From positions 35,349,609-35,413,608 of the forward strand of contig CM075760.1 of NCBI GenBank assembly GCA_037974335.1: a stretch of 64,000 nucleotides of DNA, written 5' to 3'. The DNA is from Prionace glauca. Lineage: Eukaryota; Chordata; Chondrichthyes; Carcharhiniformes; Carcharhinidae. The position numbers and the translations under genes are program-made. Shown here piece after piece: positions 1 to 11,959 of this stretch (its first letter is position 1; the number at the start of each line of letters is the position of its first letter). The notes under the pieces were generated by a model, which saw only the letters and a list, made by a program, of their open reading frames with translations, did not search any database and was not told where the DNA came from.

Positions 1-514
1 AGGTCAGAGGCTGAATGCCCGTGACCGCTGAAGTGTTCGCCAACAGGAAGGGAACAGTCTTGCCTGGTGACTGTCGAGCGATGTTCATTCATCCGTTGTC
101 GTAGCGTCTGCATGGTCAATCAGCAACCATTGGGGGAATGGTTGGAAAGCAGAGGATGGTGATTTAAGGTAAATGGTGACAGGGCAAAAAGAACTAATTG
201 GTTGAATGGACGAGTAATTTGCATATTTAATTTATTGCAGAGAAAAGTTACATGATCAGTTTTGTTCAACAGAATGTGAAGAGAAAAATGGAAATGATGA
301 AAACGCTATGAAAGTGAATATAGACGCAGAGGGACTTGAGTGAACATGTGTATAAATCATTCATGATGCAAGACAGGTTGAGACAGCTGCAAACAAAAAA
401 AAAGTGAATAGTTTTTGTCTATTGGGGAAAAGAATACAGAAGCAAGGAAGTTGTGCTAATTTGTAGAAAACACTTGGAAAATCGTCAACCGAAAAGTTCG
501 GTCCAATTTTCGGC
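1..514. other. no gene recognised
   Basis: AT-rich sequence without a convincing exon, RNA gene or repeat boundary. I see nothing in it that I can name. Confidence 0.5.
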
Positions 515-1010
515 ACCGAACTCAGGCAGAATGTAAAGTCAATAGGCTGGATGTAACGGAAAGCACGAGAATAACTCCAGAGATTAGAAACTTCGGGGAC
601 GAAAATATTTTGGAGAGGATCGGGCTAATTTCCTTGATAGAAAGTTGCTGATGTGAATTTAACGAGGCATTCAAAATCCTGAGGGGTCTTGACAGAGTAG
701 ATAGAGAGAAACTGGTCAGTGGCAGAAGGAGTTTGACACAGAGGGCGCGGGTTGTAGTAAATTGGTGAAAGAAACATGGAGACATCAGGAAATACATTTT
801 CAGACAGTGAGCGATCCAGATCAGGAATGTGCTGTTTGAGAGTGTGGTGCAGGCAGCGCCAATTAATGGTTTCAAAATTGGATTGGATAATTGTCTGAAA
901 ATGAACAAAATGCTAGACTGTGGGGTCCAGAGTGTTATTGGACGAATTGCTCCTTTCGAGGGCCAACACACACATGACGCTTCAAAATGGCCTTCTTCTC
1001 TGCTGTAAGT
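515..1010 (+). mobile_element. decayed LINE 3' end (CR1/L2-like)
   Basis: The + strand translates, with interruptions, into the terminal part of a CR1/L2-type LINE ORF2: a stretch reading AFKILRGLDRVDREKL, then remnants of the FDxRxxF and NGFKxGLD region that closes such proteins. A second, slightly better kept copy lies in direct orientation at about 48,157-48,640. Many stops; an old fragment with no function expected. Confidence 0.65.
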
Positions 1011-1092
1011 ACTTTATCAATGTTGAAAGGGTGACAGTGGCAGAGTGGTAATATCTCTGTGAGGGTAGGCCAATTTCTCAAGATAAATATTC

Positions 1093-1615
1093 AAGTCCAA
1101 CTACAACAGACTTCAAAATGCAATTACAATTTTGAATGTAAAGGTCATTTCCGTGATTGCGGCCATGACTTGAAATATATCAGATTCTCTAATGCCCTAC
1201 AGAAAATAAAACTTTCCATCTTTTCCCAGTTTAGCCCAGAGGTGACTCTAGGCGCACACGTCCTTGGCTATTACGTGCCTTTTATGATGGTCAAGAAAAC
1301 CAGTAATTCAGTGTATTAGCGATTGCCAATATATGCTGGCCTTACCAGCTGGACATTCAGCCCATGAAAGAATGAGAAACAGCAACTGAAATCAGCATTT
1401 CACAACTCCTGCAATAGCAAAGCTTGTCCAGGAGATGGCAGCGAAACGGCACTTTTTGGCACGACAATATACAGAAGATCGTCTCAGTTATTTCTGTAAC
1501 AGACTCAGTCTTTGCCCATCCTAAACGTGACCCAGTTTATATGACACGAAATCATATTTCTGATTATATGACAATAATCTCAGTTGATTCTGTACTCAGC
1601 AAAATCCCAGTTGTT
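1093..1615. other. no gene recognised; short degenerate repeats
   Basis: No exon or RNA gene seen. From about 1,480 the sequence shows loosely repeated words around CAGTTTATATGA and TCTCAGTT, spaced roughly 30-40 bp. They resemble the degenerate repeat at about 24,990-25,220 and the words near 7,600-7,800 in the opposite orientation. Confidence 0.4.
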
Positions 1616-2195
1616 TGAGTATGGCATGTCTCTGTTTATATGAGAAAACACCACGCTGGTTAGAGAGTGTTAGATCCTGTATACACCCTCTCAGTAATGG
1701 CTGAACTGGGCCCAGTCTGCATCTATATTAGTACAGGTGCTGTAAAGATATCTGGTGTATTCGGCCCTGTCTCAATATTACTGCACGAAACCAGTCTCTC
1801 GATTATATTGCAACAGATAGTATTAGTTGGATTCGCCATGCAAAATTGCCCGTTCTTTTCCCTCAGAATATGTGGAATAGCCATGGTAAATGTGTGGGGC
1901 TAACGGGGATAGGGCAGAGGGGAGGACCTGGGATGGGATGTAGACTCAGTGGGCCAGATAGCCTTTCTTCTGAACTGTAGAAATTTTATGGTTTTATGTC
2001 TAACAAATACCATAAACATTTGCGTGCTTACTTATTTTAAGTATTCTATTTTCTAATAACCCCCTTTGGAGAAATGATCTCTTTTAGCAATTCCCCTTCA
2101 GTTTTCCCAGTGATAACCTTCAGCCCATCTCTGTCTTCCCTGAATGCATGAAAACACCAAACAGTTCATGTGTTTCAACTGAAGAACGTTTAATA
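1616..2195 (+). repeat. left arm of a long inverted repeat
   Basis: This stretch is found again as its reverse complement at about 61,080-61,640. Shared landmarks are the words around CACCACGCTGGTTAG, GGGCCCAGTCTGCAT, TGTACTAATA in reverse, and the end word ACCAAACAGTTCATGTGT. The part from about 1,860 to 1,995 looks like the 3' end of a tRNA-derived SINE (GGGCCAGATAGCCTTTCTTC), so the arm is a duplicated segment containing a SINE and not only two SINE copies. Confidence 0.8.
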
Positions 2196-2403
2196 TGTAA
2201 TTATTTACTGACAACCCTTCTGTTGTGTGCTCTTGCATATAAAATTATTGCAGCCTCACTATTTTGTTCCCGGTGATGACTTATCTGTCTTCAGAAATCT
2301 GTTGGGAAATGGATAAATCACGTTTCGAATGACGGGGAGATTATGAAAATTGTCCTTCTCAGTGTCTCATTAAACTTCCAGATATAGGACTCAATTCTCA
2401 GAC

Positions 2404-2775
2404 TGGAACCTGAGAATTAGAATTAGAATTAGAATTAGAACATTACAATGTGAATGACTGGCCCCAGTGTATCACTGACAGAGACAGTTGGGCCCGGAGT
2501 CAGACTGGGACCTGAGAATTAGAACATTACAATGTGAATGACTGTCTCCAGTGTATCACTGACAGAGACAGCTGGGCCCGGAGTCAGACTGGGACCTGAG
2601 AATTAGAACATTACAATGTGAATGACTGGCCCCAGTGTATCACTGACAGAGACAGCTGGGCCCAGAGTCAGACTGGGACCTGAGAATTAGAACATTACAA
2701 TGTGAATGACTGGCTCCAGTGTATCACTGACAGAGATAGCTGGGCCCGGAGTCAGACTGGGACCTGATATAAGGA
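2404..2775 (+). repeat. 84-bp tandem repeat, about 4.3 copies
   Basis: The phrase GGGACCTGAGAATTAGAACA recurs with its start at 2507, 2591 and 2675, and GGGACCTGA again at 2759, giving an exact period of 84 bp. Copies differ at only a few positions (GGCCCC/GTCTCC, GACAGC/GATAGC). The first copy carries an extra (AATTAG)n expansion. High identity suggests recent expansion or gene-conversion-like homogenisation. Confidence 0.95.
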
Positions 2776-3084
2776 AGGAATCATTTCTGGGGCCTGAGAG
2801 CAGGTTTCTTTGTCATGAGGAGTGAGGCAGGGATTTGTGTGGCAAACACGGATTGGAAACCCTACCACAAACGCAAGAGTGACTGATGCCATCTGACTGA
2901 GGCTTGTATTCACGAGGACTGAAACGACGAACTATGAAACCCTCATCGGAGGGAGAAAAGCAGTGCAATAAATGTTCAGGATTATTGTGTTTTTCCTAAA
3001 AAAAAGTTTGATCCGATGCTAATCTGTTCAAAGTGATGTTTTGTAAATAGAATCGACTTTCGGAATGGGTCCTGGCAATTACAC

Positions 3085-3592
3085 ACACCCACACACACAC
3101 ACACACACACACCCACACCCACACACCCACACATACACACACACACAAACACACACACACACCCACACACACACACATACACACACACACACAAACACAC
3201 CCACACACACACACCCACACACACATACACACACACACACCCACACATACACACACACACAAACACACACACACCCACACACACACACATACACACACAC
3301 ACAAACACACCCACACACACACACAAACATACACACACACACACCCACACATACACACACACACAAACACACACACACCCACACACCCACACCCACACAT
3401 ACACACATACACAAACACACACACAGACACACACAACACACACACAAACACAAACACACACACACAGAGAAACACACACAAACACACACACACACCCACA
3501 CACAGTCTCACACACACACAAACACACATACACACACACAAACACACACACATACACACACACACACACACTCACACACACAACACACAGGT
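3085..3592. repeat. (CA)n microsatellite, about 0.5 kb
   Basis: Nearly pure CA dinucleotide with regular CCCA, AACA and ATAC variants, producing higher-order periodicity. Long open frames through it on both strands are only artefacts of the repeat. Confidence 0.97.
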
Positions 3593-5124
3593 GCTGTCAA
3601 AAGATAAGATTAGCACTAGACGACAGTTGTATAAATATTTCATTTTATTCCGTTTTAATGAAGGACAGGGAGAGACACAAAAAGGATGCTGGGACACTGA
3701 TATAGATGAACCTTAAAATTCTCCCATTCTCGAGAATCCTTCAAAACTTCATCCCATGAAGGAGATATCGAATTTATTTTCCAAAGTTTCTGTGAAATCT
3801 AATTCCATCACCCTTCCAAGCTGTTCATTCCAGTTCATCACAACTCCTGTGTAAAAGTAAACACTTATCTTTCTGTCTCGCTGTTCAATAAAATAAATTT
3901 GTGCCCATTGGTTGCTGACCGTCCCCCAGTTGAAAGATTCTCTTTTTAATTAACCCAATCACAACTTCATGATTACGAACACTAATAAATGTGTTGAAAA
4001 GACTGGCAAGGAGATAGAGACAGCGGGAGAGTTAGGAGAAAGCAAACCGGAGGGGGGCTGACAGATAAAAGCTGAGGAACAAAAATAAATAGCAGATGGA
4101 GAGAAAATGATCAAACAATGAAAGATAACAGCTATCATTCCCTCCCTTCACAGATCCCGGGGGAGTTCAGTGACTGATCCACTGAGCATCCAGTTATGTC
4201 CGAGAATGGAAACTTTAACCAGATCACACCAGACTCATTTGTAAATGTCACCGCAATGTGACCTGTCTGACTCTGCCCTGACTCTGTGGGCAGATATAAG
4301 CCGCACTGACAGATGTTCTCACCAGATTGTGGTCTCTGGATATATTTTCTGCTCGGAAGTGAGATGTGCGGTTTGGAACCGGCAGCAAAGAAACAGGAAG
4401 TTGTGTTACCTGAGAATGAAACAACCGGGGCCAGTTTGATGTTATCACCGTGAACAGTCTTCCTGCCTGTGAGGGTGAACTCACTCTGAAAGCATCAAGA
4501 ACAGTCACACAGATTGCTGCCGGTCTCAGCATTACAGTCACCCCCATTCCCATATTAATGAATCAAGAAAATGGCCATATTTGGGGTTTAAACAGATTAA
4601 TTGAAGGGAAGATGGACTGAAGGTTACCACTGAGGGAAAAGAGGGAAAATTAAAGCAACATTTTTTATTCACAGAGACATTCCGAAATAGAAAGTTTAAG
4701 TGTGCTGGGTGTTGTGTGTGAGAAATAGAGGAGAGAGGTTAATTGAGTGAAATGGTTAAGTTCCTACAATGAATTTTCCTCTGCTGAGATTTTTGTGCTT
4801 TATTTTTTCAGTCACAAAGTGCCTTAAGGAAGAAGAAAGAAATAGTCTCGGAGTCAGATCCGTCTCCTGGGAACCTGTGTGAGTTAATGGAGACTGAGAG
4901 AGAGGAGAGAGGTTATCTGATTTAGGTTCAGTCTGAGACAGAGAAAGAGAGAAGTTCAGTGAATCATTTGAAAGATGCATTGCCTTGGCAGCGGAATGAC
5001 CAGTTGTACATCACACTCAAGAGCGTCCAGGGCCATTCATTAACTTTATTTATTGACTGAGACACAGAATGTGCAATCAATACTGAATAAATTACAATAT
5101 AATGCTTAAAATTAATAGCAATTA
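3593..5124. other. no gene recognised
   Basis: Mixed-composition DNA. Short open frames around 4,245-4,553 on both strands have no recognisable domain, start context or splice context, and I do not call them. No RNA gene seen. Confidence 0.5.
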
Positions 5125-5325
5125 TTTACACAGTCATTAGCACTGGTACCTCACACTGTTAGGGACACAGGTTCATTTAAGCCTTGTGTAACTGTGTGGT
5201 GTTTACACATTCACCCCGTATGTGCGTGGGTTTCCTCCAGGTTTACTGCTTTCTTCCTACAGTCCAAAGATGTACAGGTTAGTTGGAGTGGCCATGTTGA
5301 ATTGTCCTTTAATGTCCATTTGCAG
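5125..5325 (+). mobile_element. tRNA-derived SINE, degraded
   Basis: Matches the body shared with the copies at 20,398 and 62,450: TTAGCACTGGTACCTCACA, then a degenerate B box, GTGCGTGGGTTTCCTCCAGG and CAAAGATGTACAGGTTAG. This is the common elasmobranch SINE layout of tRNA-like head followed by a conserved body. Confidence 0.8.
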
Positions 5326-5784
5326 TGCAATGTGACATACATTCATTCTGTTCCTCAATCTCTTTTGAACAAGAGGATGTTACAAGTTTCATCCCAAGCT
5401 TTCAATAAAATATTCCAGGAAATGCGAGAGCAATTAAATATGATGAACAACTCCCAGTAGTTATTAACACGACGAAACACATTCTTCGAACCCCATTACA
5501 TTTTTAAAGCTAATTTCCATCTTTTCATCTCGTTCTGTCCTTTTTTTCCATCTGTCAAACGCATTTTATAGAAAACCAGTTACTGAGACAGTGTTGGCTT
5601 TATTATTAGTGTCCAATATAACACAAAGTAAGGCACGGATATGTTCAGTAGTGCATGACACAGAGCCTAACACAATCATATCTGAGATGGAGCCCAATGT
5701 AACAGAAATGGCCTCTTGGCTGAACAAAAACTCAGAAATGATCATTTGTAACATTTCTCACGGCATGTCATCATATAATAATAA

Positions 5785-5890
5785 ATGGTTTGGTGTGTTA
5801 TGTCATATAAACAAATATAAGATCTATTGCAATAATGATTCAAATGAGTCGCATGCAGTAAATAAAGACACAAGGCCCAGTGTCTTGCTG
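5785..5890 (+). repeat. local duplicate, copy A
   Basis: ATAAACAAATATAAGATC, TTGCAATAATGA and CAGTAAATAAAGACAC recur with small changes at about 7,128-7,240 in direct orientation. Part of a set of diverged direct duplications covering 5.7-7.8 kb. Confidence 0.7.
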
Positions 5891-5914
5891 TACATGTCTA
5901 CAACAAATGTGTGT

Positions 5915-5961
5915 GCGAGAGAGAGGGACAGACAGAGAGAGAGGGAGGCAGGGGCAGAGGC

Positions 5962-5999
<38 letters not shown>

Positions 6000-6050
6000 G
6001 GAGACAGGGGCAGAGGCGGTGGGAGAGAGAAAGACAGAGAGAGGGAGAGA
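5915..6050. repeat. (GA)n-rich tract
   Basis: Purine-only GAGAGAGA runs interrupted by GGCAGGGGCAGAGGCGG, the latter occurring three times, so the tract has an internal unit of roughly 45-50 bp. The frames across it are artefacts. Confidence 0.9.
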
Positions 6051-6839
6051 GCCGTAAACCATTCCACTTATGATGAATAATCCACTGAGTGTTTCTAGCA
6101 TTTTCTGTTCGGATCTCAGGCATCCACAGCATCTTGCTTTTGACCAACGAGATATTTGAACAGGTGACTGAAAGGATGGCCAATACAGGAACAGTTTTAT
6201 GGATTGACTTAGACGAGGAAAGTGAAATAAGGAGATTTAGGGAGGGAATTACAAAGCTTAGGCATAGGCAGATGAAGACATCCGAAAGTGAAAAATTGTT
6301 TCGAAGGTAACAATACAAATTACAGAATATATGTATATATATATAATTCGATTCAAACATAACCTAACTGTCAACAGTCGTTCTGTGGCGATTTCGTTTT
6401 ATTTCTCTCTGAAACAGATAAGTAATTAATGAGTGGATAGATATTTAGCCTCTGGGAGCCCATCTGGCGATATTGCGACTACAGAGTTCTGTCTCACTCT
6501 GTCAGTGTATCTGTTGAATGCTATAAATAAGGCAGGTCAATCTTTATCTCTGAAGTCTGTTTCAAATTGACACAGTGCAGTGCAATATTCAACTAATAAA
6601 ATGTATCACAACGGTGGTTGCTTGAAGATATTGTAATGAGCACTGTACGATTATTCAGATATTGACCTGTCCCCGAACACCAGTGAATCACTGAGAAATT
6701 GTTCAAACTGAATATTACTCACACAATAACAGAGCAATTAGATATTTCTCGCAGCTACTTATCGAAATTAGTAAAAATTAAACTTACTGTTCCAAACAAG
6801 AATGATTAGTGTCAGACAGGCACACCCATATTATATCGG

Positions 6840-7035
6840 AATTGATAATATCTCGGCAGGCAACATATTCATGGTCGTATGTTAGATTAACAGAGACAGA
6901 TTCTGATGTCATTCAAAGAGACAAATCCCGTGTAATGTAAAAAAGAGATGAGATCTGATGAAATATGAACAGATCCGTGGTCTACTGTCGTATTAATTGA
7001 GAGGACCTAATGCAGCATAAATAGAGAGATGGCCG
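6840..7035 (+). repeat. local direct duplication, copy A
   Basis: Landmarks GGCAACATATTCATGGTC, AGATCCGTGGTCTACT and GCATAAATAGAGAGATGGC recur at 7,570-7,785 with moderate divergence. Together with 5,785/7,128 this shows that the 5.7-7.8 kb region grew by tandem duplication. Confidence 0.8.
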
Positions 7036-7127
7036 AGGGTGGCATAACGAGAGGAAGAACCGAATGTAGTGTAAAAACAGACAAGGCCTACTGTCATATA
7101 ATTAAAGACTGGCTCTGGTACAACGCA

Positions 7128-7240
7128 AATAGGAGTAATGAATAAAGTGGCATTTTATGTAAGGTAAACAAATATAAGATCCGTTGCAATAATGAATCAT
7201 TTGAGTCACATTCAGTGCATAAAGGGACATGTCCTAGGGC
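7128..7240 (+). repeat. local duplicate, copy B of 5,785
   Basis: Carries GTAAACAAATATAAGATC, TTGCAATAATGAATCA and GTGCATAAAGGGACA, paralogous to 5,785-5,890. Confidence 0.7.
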
Positions 7241-7569
7241 ATTGTAATCAATCTTCTGTATACTGGCCCTCTTGTCAATGGTTAACAGTTTGTTTCTAAT
7301 GAGTAAAACATTCTCATTCATCACTTTGAGCGTCTGTACTAAATCTCCCATAAACTGCTCAGTTCTAAGGGAACAAACCACGTGTTCACCTGTTCTGATA
7401 GTGCAGCTTATACATGATTAACGTCAAGCCCGATATGACCTTCTCTACCTCGCCTATTCCCCCTTGTCATTTCATGAATTGATGGAACTTTTACATGGAT
7501 TCCCATGAATCATTCTCATTCTGTCAGAATAAGATTCAAGGCCAGGAGAAGACTTGCTTCTGACAGTTA

Positions 7570-7785
7570 AATGTCAGGCAACATACACATGGTCATATGT
7601 TGAATTAACAGAGATGTATGTAAATATACAAATCCTGTGTAATATAAACAGAGATGGGATCAGATGTAATAGGATCAGATCCGTGATCTACTCTAGTACT
7701 AATAGAGAGGAAATAATGTAGCATAAATAGAGAGATGGCTCAGTGTACACAACGGGAGAAATAACCGAATGTAGCATAAATTCAT
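7570..7785 (+). repeat. local direct duplication, copy B
   Basis: Paralogous to 6,840-7,035: GTCAGGCAACATACACATGG, AGATCCGTGATCTACT, GCATAAATAGAGAGATGGC and AACCGAATGTAGCATAAA. Confidence 0.8.
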
Positions 7786-8031
7786 CTGTAATGTATTCGT
7801 GTTATAAATGTATAATGTAATATTGGACATAGATCTCAGACTTTAGGCGCACTGAGTTAAATGTCATCATGCCAAAACACATCTGTGATCAGTTAAGAAT
7901 GGAAACAACATTATTTCTTAGTCAAATTGTAACGTATTCAATTCCCACAAGATACCTCGCGATCCAACCTGTGACCCAGTACTGAATGTTCAATTATTCC
8001 ATTAATAAATGTGATGATATTTCAGTCTCGG

Positions 8032-8150
8032 GGTAGTGTAGTAATATCATTATTAAGCTAGTATTCCAGAAGCTTGGGACAGGAGTTCCAGTTCCACCCT
8101 GGCACCTGGTGAATTTCAACTCAGTCACTTGATAAAGACATCCTGTGTAT
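8032..8150 (+). mobile_element. tRNA-SINE head fragment (second SINE family)
   Basis: GGGGTAGTGTAGTAATATCATTA followed by a degenerate B-box-like GGAGTTCCAGTTCCACC resembles the tRNA-like head of the SINE family seen in reverse at 20,703, 40,800 and 54,600. Strongly decayed. Confidence 0.55.
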
Positions 8151-8154
8151 TTAA

Positions 8155-8230
8155 AGGTTTGAAGTTTATTTCTTCGTCACAAATGGGTTTACATTCACAC
8201 TGTAATGAAGTTACTGTGAAAATCATATAT
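8155..8230 (-). mobile_element. SINE 3'-tail fragment
   Basis: Contains TCACAAATGGGTTTACATTC and AATGAAGTTACTGTGAAAAT, the same tail that ends the reverse-oriented SINE at 9,290. Confidence 0.75.
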
Positions 8231-8699
8231 GGTTAAAGCTCATCTTTTTCTCGGATGTCTTTCAGGGGAGGAAATATTACTTCTTAGTTAAAAGCTACAT
8301 AAAATTACCAGAAGGAGGAACAAGCCTGAGGTTTCAGAGATTTTTAAAATTCAACAAAAAAATCCAAATAATCGACGAGGGAAATAGAGAATGGGAGTAA
8401 AATTGCAGGGAACATAAAAATTAATTAGAACCGTTTATATCAATATCTGAAGACAGAAGAATTGGTTAAGATAAATGTAAATCCCTTAGAGCCCGAATCC
8501 AGGGAAATTATAATGGGGAATAAAGAAATATTGAATGAATAGAACACTAAGTTTGACATTACCTTCACACAAGTATCATCCCAGAAATGTTCGGGAACCA
8601 AGGGGGTAGTTGTAAGACGGTGTTGAGGGAAATCAGTATTAGTGAAATCATTCTGGGTAAAATAATAGGGTGAAATTCTGGTTGGTCACTCGGGCCTGG

Positions 8700-9288
8700 T
8701 AATCCCAGAACATGGAAGGAAATGGGCCAGGAAATGTTGGATACATTGCTGCCCATCTTCTAAAATTCTATACAGGCCGAAACAGTTCCTACAGGTTAGA
8801 GGGTGACAAATGTAACCCCGATATATACAGAGAAAGAGAGAATAAAACTCATAAATTACAGATTGACTTCAGCATCAGCTACAGATTGTTATCAAATCCA
8901 TGATAGGAAAATACTTGGAAAGCATGGACAGAGTTTGATGAAACCAGTGTGGGTTTAAGAAAGACATGTTTATCTTAACAAAACTACTTGCATTTTTTAA
9001 GGGTGTAAATAATAGGTGGGGATGGGGGAAGTGGGGGTTCTTTCGGTTAGGGAGGGGGAGGAACGCAATCAGTTTACGTGGTGTATTTGCACTTTCAGAA
9101 GATATTTCAGAAGGCTCTTCATAAAATATTGGTAGGCCCAATGAAAGCACGTGAGATGGGCAGTGATATGTTGGTCTCGGTATAGAATTCATTGACAGGT
9201 AAGAAACAGAGAGTGGAAATGAATGGGTCTTCTTCCGAGTGACGGTCAGCTAACAGTAGGGTACCGCAGGGCCCCAAATGTTAAATGT
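8700..9288 (+). mobile_element. decayed LINE fragment (RT core region)
   Basis: The + strand carries remnants of an L2/CR1-like reverse transcriptase ORF: GDKCNPDI (link region), a block around FQKAL (from DFQKAFDKV), then KKQRVEMNGSSSEW and VPQGP, which are the hypervariable linker and the start of the RT motif usually read as GVPQGSVLGP. Many stops and shifts; no active function. It stops where a SINE in the opposite orientation starts. Confidence 0.7.
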
Positions 9289-9289
9289 G

Positions 9290-9545
9290 TTCATTCGTCA
9301 CAAATAAATTTATGTTAACACTGCAATGAAGTTACTGTGAAAATTCCCGAGTCGCCACATTCCAGCATCTGTTCGGGTTACACTGAGGGAGAATTTAGCA
9401 CGGCCCAATGCACCCTAACCAGGGCGTCTTTTGGACTATGGGAGGAAAGCGGAGCACCCGGAAGAAACCCATATAGACACGGGGAGAACGTGCAGAGTCC
9501 GTACAGACAGTGACCCATGCCAGGAATCTCTCTTCCTTGAAGAAG
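9290..9545 (-). mobile_element. tRNA-derived SINE, body and tail
   Basis: On the - strand: GGTCACTGTCTGTACGGACT, CGTGTCTATATGGGTTTC, GTGCTCCGCTTTCC, a CATTGGGCCGTGCTAAATTC block and the tail with CACAGTAACTTCATTGCAGT. This is the same family as 35,105 and 20,398. The tRNA-like head seems missing or badly decayed. Confidence 0.85.
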
Positions 9546-9666
9546 GTCATTGTCTGACACTGTGTGGCGTGAATGTTACTCTCCCCTCCTCAACCAAAGC
9601 CTGAATGTGTTCTAAGTCTTGCTGCATATGGACACGGACTGCTCCAGTATCTGAGGAGTCGCTAAT
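9546..9666 (-). mobile_element. LINE (family 2), 3' part flanking a nested insertion
   Basis: The - strand reads DSSDTGAVRVHMQQDLEHIQ, which sits just after the FADD catalytic box in a second, non-CR1-like LINE family that also occurs at 10,511-11,520, 17,440 and 33,660. It continues on the far side of the CR1-like element at 9,667-10,510. Confidence 0.75.
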
Positions 9667-10510
9667 AAACATAGAACATAGAACATTACAGCACAAACAG
9701 GCCCTTCGGCCCTCGAGTTGCGCCGATCGCATCAACCCCACCAATCTATAGACCTATCTATAACCCCCAATACCATTAAACCCCATATACTCATCCAGAA
9801 GTATTTTAAAAGACCCCAGCGAGTTCACCTCCACCACCGACGACGGCAGCCGATTCCATTCACTCACCACCCTCTGAGTGAAAAACTTACCCCTAACATC
9901 ACCTCTGTACTTCCCTCCCCGCACCTTAAATCTGTGTCCTCTCGTAGCGACCATTTCAACCCGGGGAAATAGCCTCTGAGAGTCCACCCTATCAATTCCT
10001 CTCAACATTTTATAAACTTCTATCAGGTCGCCTCTCAACCTTCGCCTCTTCAGGGAAAAGAGTCCCAGCTCCCTCAACCTATCTTCATAAGGCATGCCTC
10101 CCAGTCCAGGCAACATCCTTGTAAATCTCCTCTGCACCCTTTCAATAGCTTCTACGTCTTTCCTATAGTGAGGCGACCAGAACTGCGCACCGTACTCCAA
10201 ATGAGGCCTGACGACGGTCCTGTAAAGTTGCAGCATTACCTCCCGACTCCTAAACTCAATCCCTCGATTAATGAAGGCCAGTACACCATACGCCTTCTTG
10301 ACCACCTCCTCCACCTGCGAGGCCGATTTAAGAGTCCTGTGAACCCGGACCCCGAGATCCTTCTGCTCTTCAACGCTACTAAGACCCCTGCCCTTAATAG
10401 TGTACTCGTTCATCCCGTTGGTTCTGCCGAAATGGACGACTACACATTTATCCGCGTTGAAGTCCATCTGCCACTTCTCCGCCCATTCCTGCATCCTATC
10501 TATGTCCTAT
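9667..10510 (-). mobile_element. CR1-like LINE 3' end, nested insertion
   Basis: The - strand contains a 246-codon open frame (10,494 down to 9,754) covering the C-terminal third of a CR1-like ORF2: [73 protein letters not shown] and a final FKILLDEYM. The open frame suggests a younger insertion than its neighbours. The tail ends in repeats of the TATGTTCTATGT type. The flanks carry CTAAT at 9,662-9,666 and 10,511-10,515, compatible with a short target-site duplication. The fragment is 5'-truncated, lacks the RT catalytic box and is dead. Confidence 0.92.
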
Positions 10511-10891
10511 CTAATGTGCTGAACAGTGTGCAATCATTAGTGAACATCCCACTTCTGATCTTCTAATGAAGGGTGAATATTAGGCCACACTATCCTGAGG
10601 AGTTCCTGCAGCAATACCCTGTGACTGAGCTGATTGGCTTTCAACAACCCCAACCACCTTACTCTGTACTCGGTGTGACTGAAGCCAGTGGAATGTTTAC
10701 CCCCGGATCCTCATTGACTGCAGATTGGCTCAGGGTTCTTGATGCCATCATTGGTCAAGTGTTGTGTTGATGTGGAGGGTGGGCACTCTCACCTCATTAA
10801 AACAGCTATTTCCACTATATTTGGACTAAGTTTAAATTATTTCTGGAACCGAATGCTCCTAGTGGAACCCAGACTGAGCTTCATTGAGTAG

Positions 10892-10955
<64 letters not shown>

Positions 10956-11520
10956 CTGATCGGTTGATCCTCGATACTTTCTATTATTTTGATCGAGTGA
11001 GATCGCATTGGGCGATAATTGGCCGGGATGTATTTGCCCTTCCTTTTGCGATAGAGCATGCCTGCTAATTTTCCACACTGTTGGGTATGTGATAGTGATG
11101 TAGCTATACTTTAATAGATTGGCCGGGGCGCAGCTCCCTCCAGATCACAAATCATCATTATTATTGCTGAAATATTGTCAGGACCAATAATCCTTGCAGT
11201 GTCCAACCTCTTCAGCACAGGGTTAGGCCACAGATCAATCATGATCATATTGCATGGTGGAGCGGGCTCCCGGGCTCGAATGGCCTACTCCTGTTCCAAT
11301 CTTATCCTGTGAAAGGCATTGAGCTGCTTGGAAACTGGCATCTGTGATGCTGGGGACCTCAGGAGGAGGCCGAGATGGAAAATCCTCTCGGCACTTCTGG
11401 CGGAAGATTGTAGCAATTGTTTCAGTTTTGATCTTCCCCATTTGCTGAGCTCTCACATCATTAAGAATTGAGGTTTTATTTGAGGCTCCTGCTGCGGTTA
11501 ATTGCTTTAATGTCCACCAC
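10511..11520 (-). mobile_element. LINE (family 2), RT and linker part
   Basis: Continuation of the element at 9,546. On the - strand, in order of the protein: TIFRQKCREDFPSRPPPEVP (linker before RT, 11,235-11,456), ANYRPMRSHSI (RT motif NYRPISLLS) and LLNEAQSGF (from TDAQFGFR). An (ATT)n tract has grown inside it. Decayed by stops and shifts. Confidence 0.8.
10892..10956. repeat. (ATT)n microsatellite
   Basis: About 20 near-perfect ATT units inside the family-2 LINE. Confidence 0.97.
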
Positions 11521-11959
11521 CATTCAGAACTGTATGTGGTAGAACTGCAAAGTTAGATCCTACCTGGAAAAATTCAGATCAAGGTGATTGTGTGATGTAT
11601 ACATTGACATGTACTCGTGCAATACCAGTTTAAACAGCGTGCTATATGTTATAATATATTATAATCATGGACGGGGTCCATTCTAACATATATACATATG
11701 GAGGCCAATTCAAAATGAACAGACGCAGGGTCCAGTGTATTGCGGCAGTCCATGCTTCATGTTATGTAACCCACCAAGATTTATTTCCATCTGCTGGCAA
11801 AACTTTGTAATTACAGTTAGTGTGAAAATATCATTGTCAGGTATGATCTATGGTATCAATGGAAGAAGAATTCACATCCATTAATGTCATATCACATCCC
11901 TTTCTGCAAGGTGCGAAAATTTATGGTGCAGTGAATTGTACATGTCCGTTGCTGAATTA
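11521..11959. other. no gene recognised
   Basis: AT-rich interval between LINE remnants. No exon or RNA gene seen. Confidence 0.45.

Noticed and set aside
2982-3607. Long open frames (up to 199 codons) on both strands of the (CA)n tract
   Set aside because: Two-letter repeats lack stops in several frames; Cys/Val and His/Thr strings are typical artefacts.
4245-4553. Overlapping frames of 64 and 101 codons on opposite strands
   Set aside because: No domain, no splice or promoter context and mutually overlapping.
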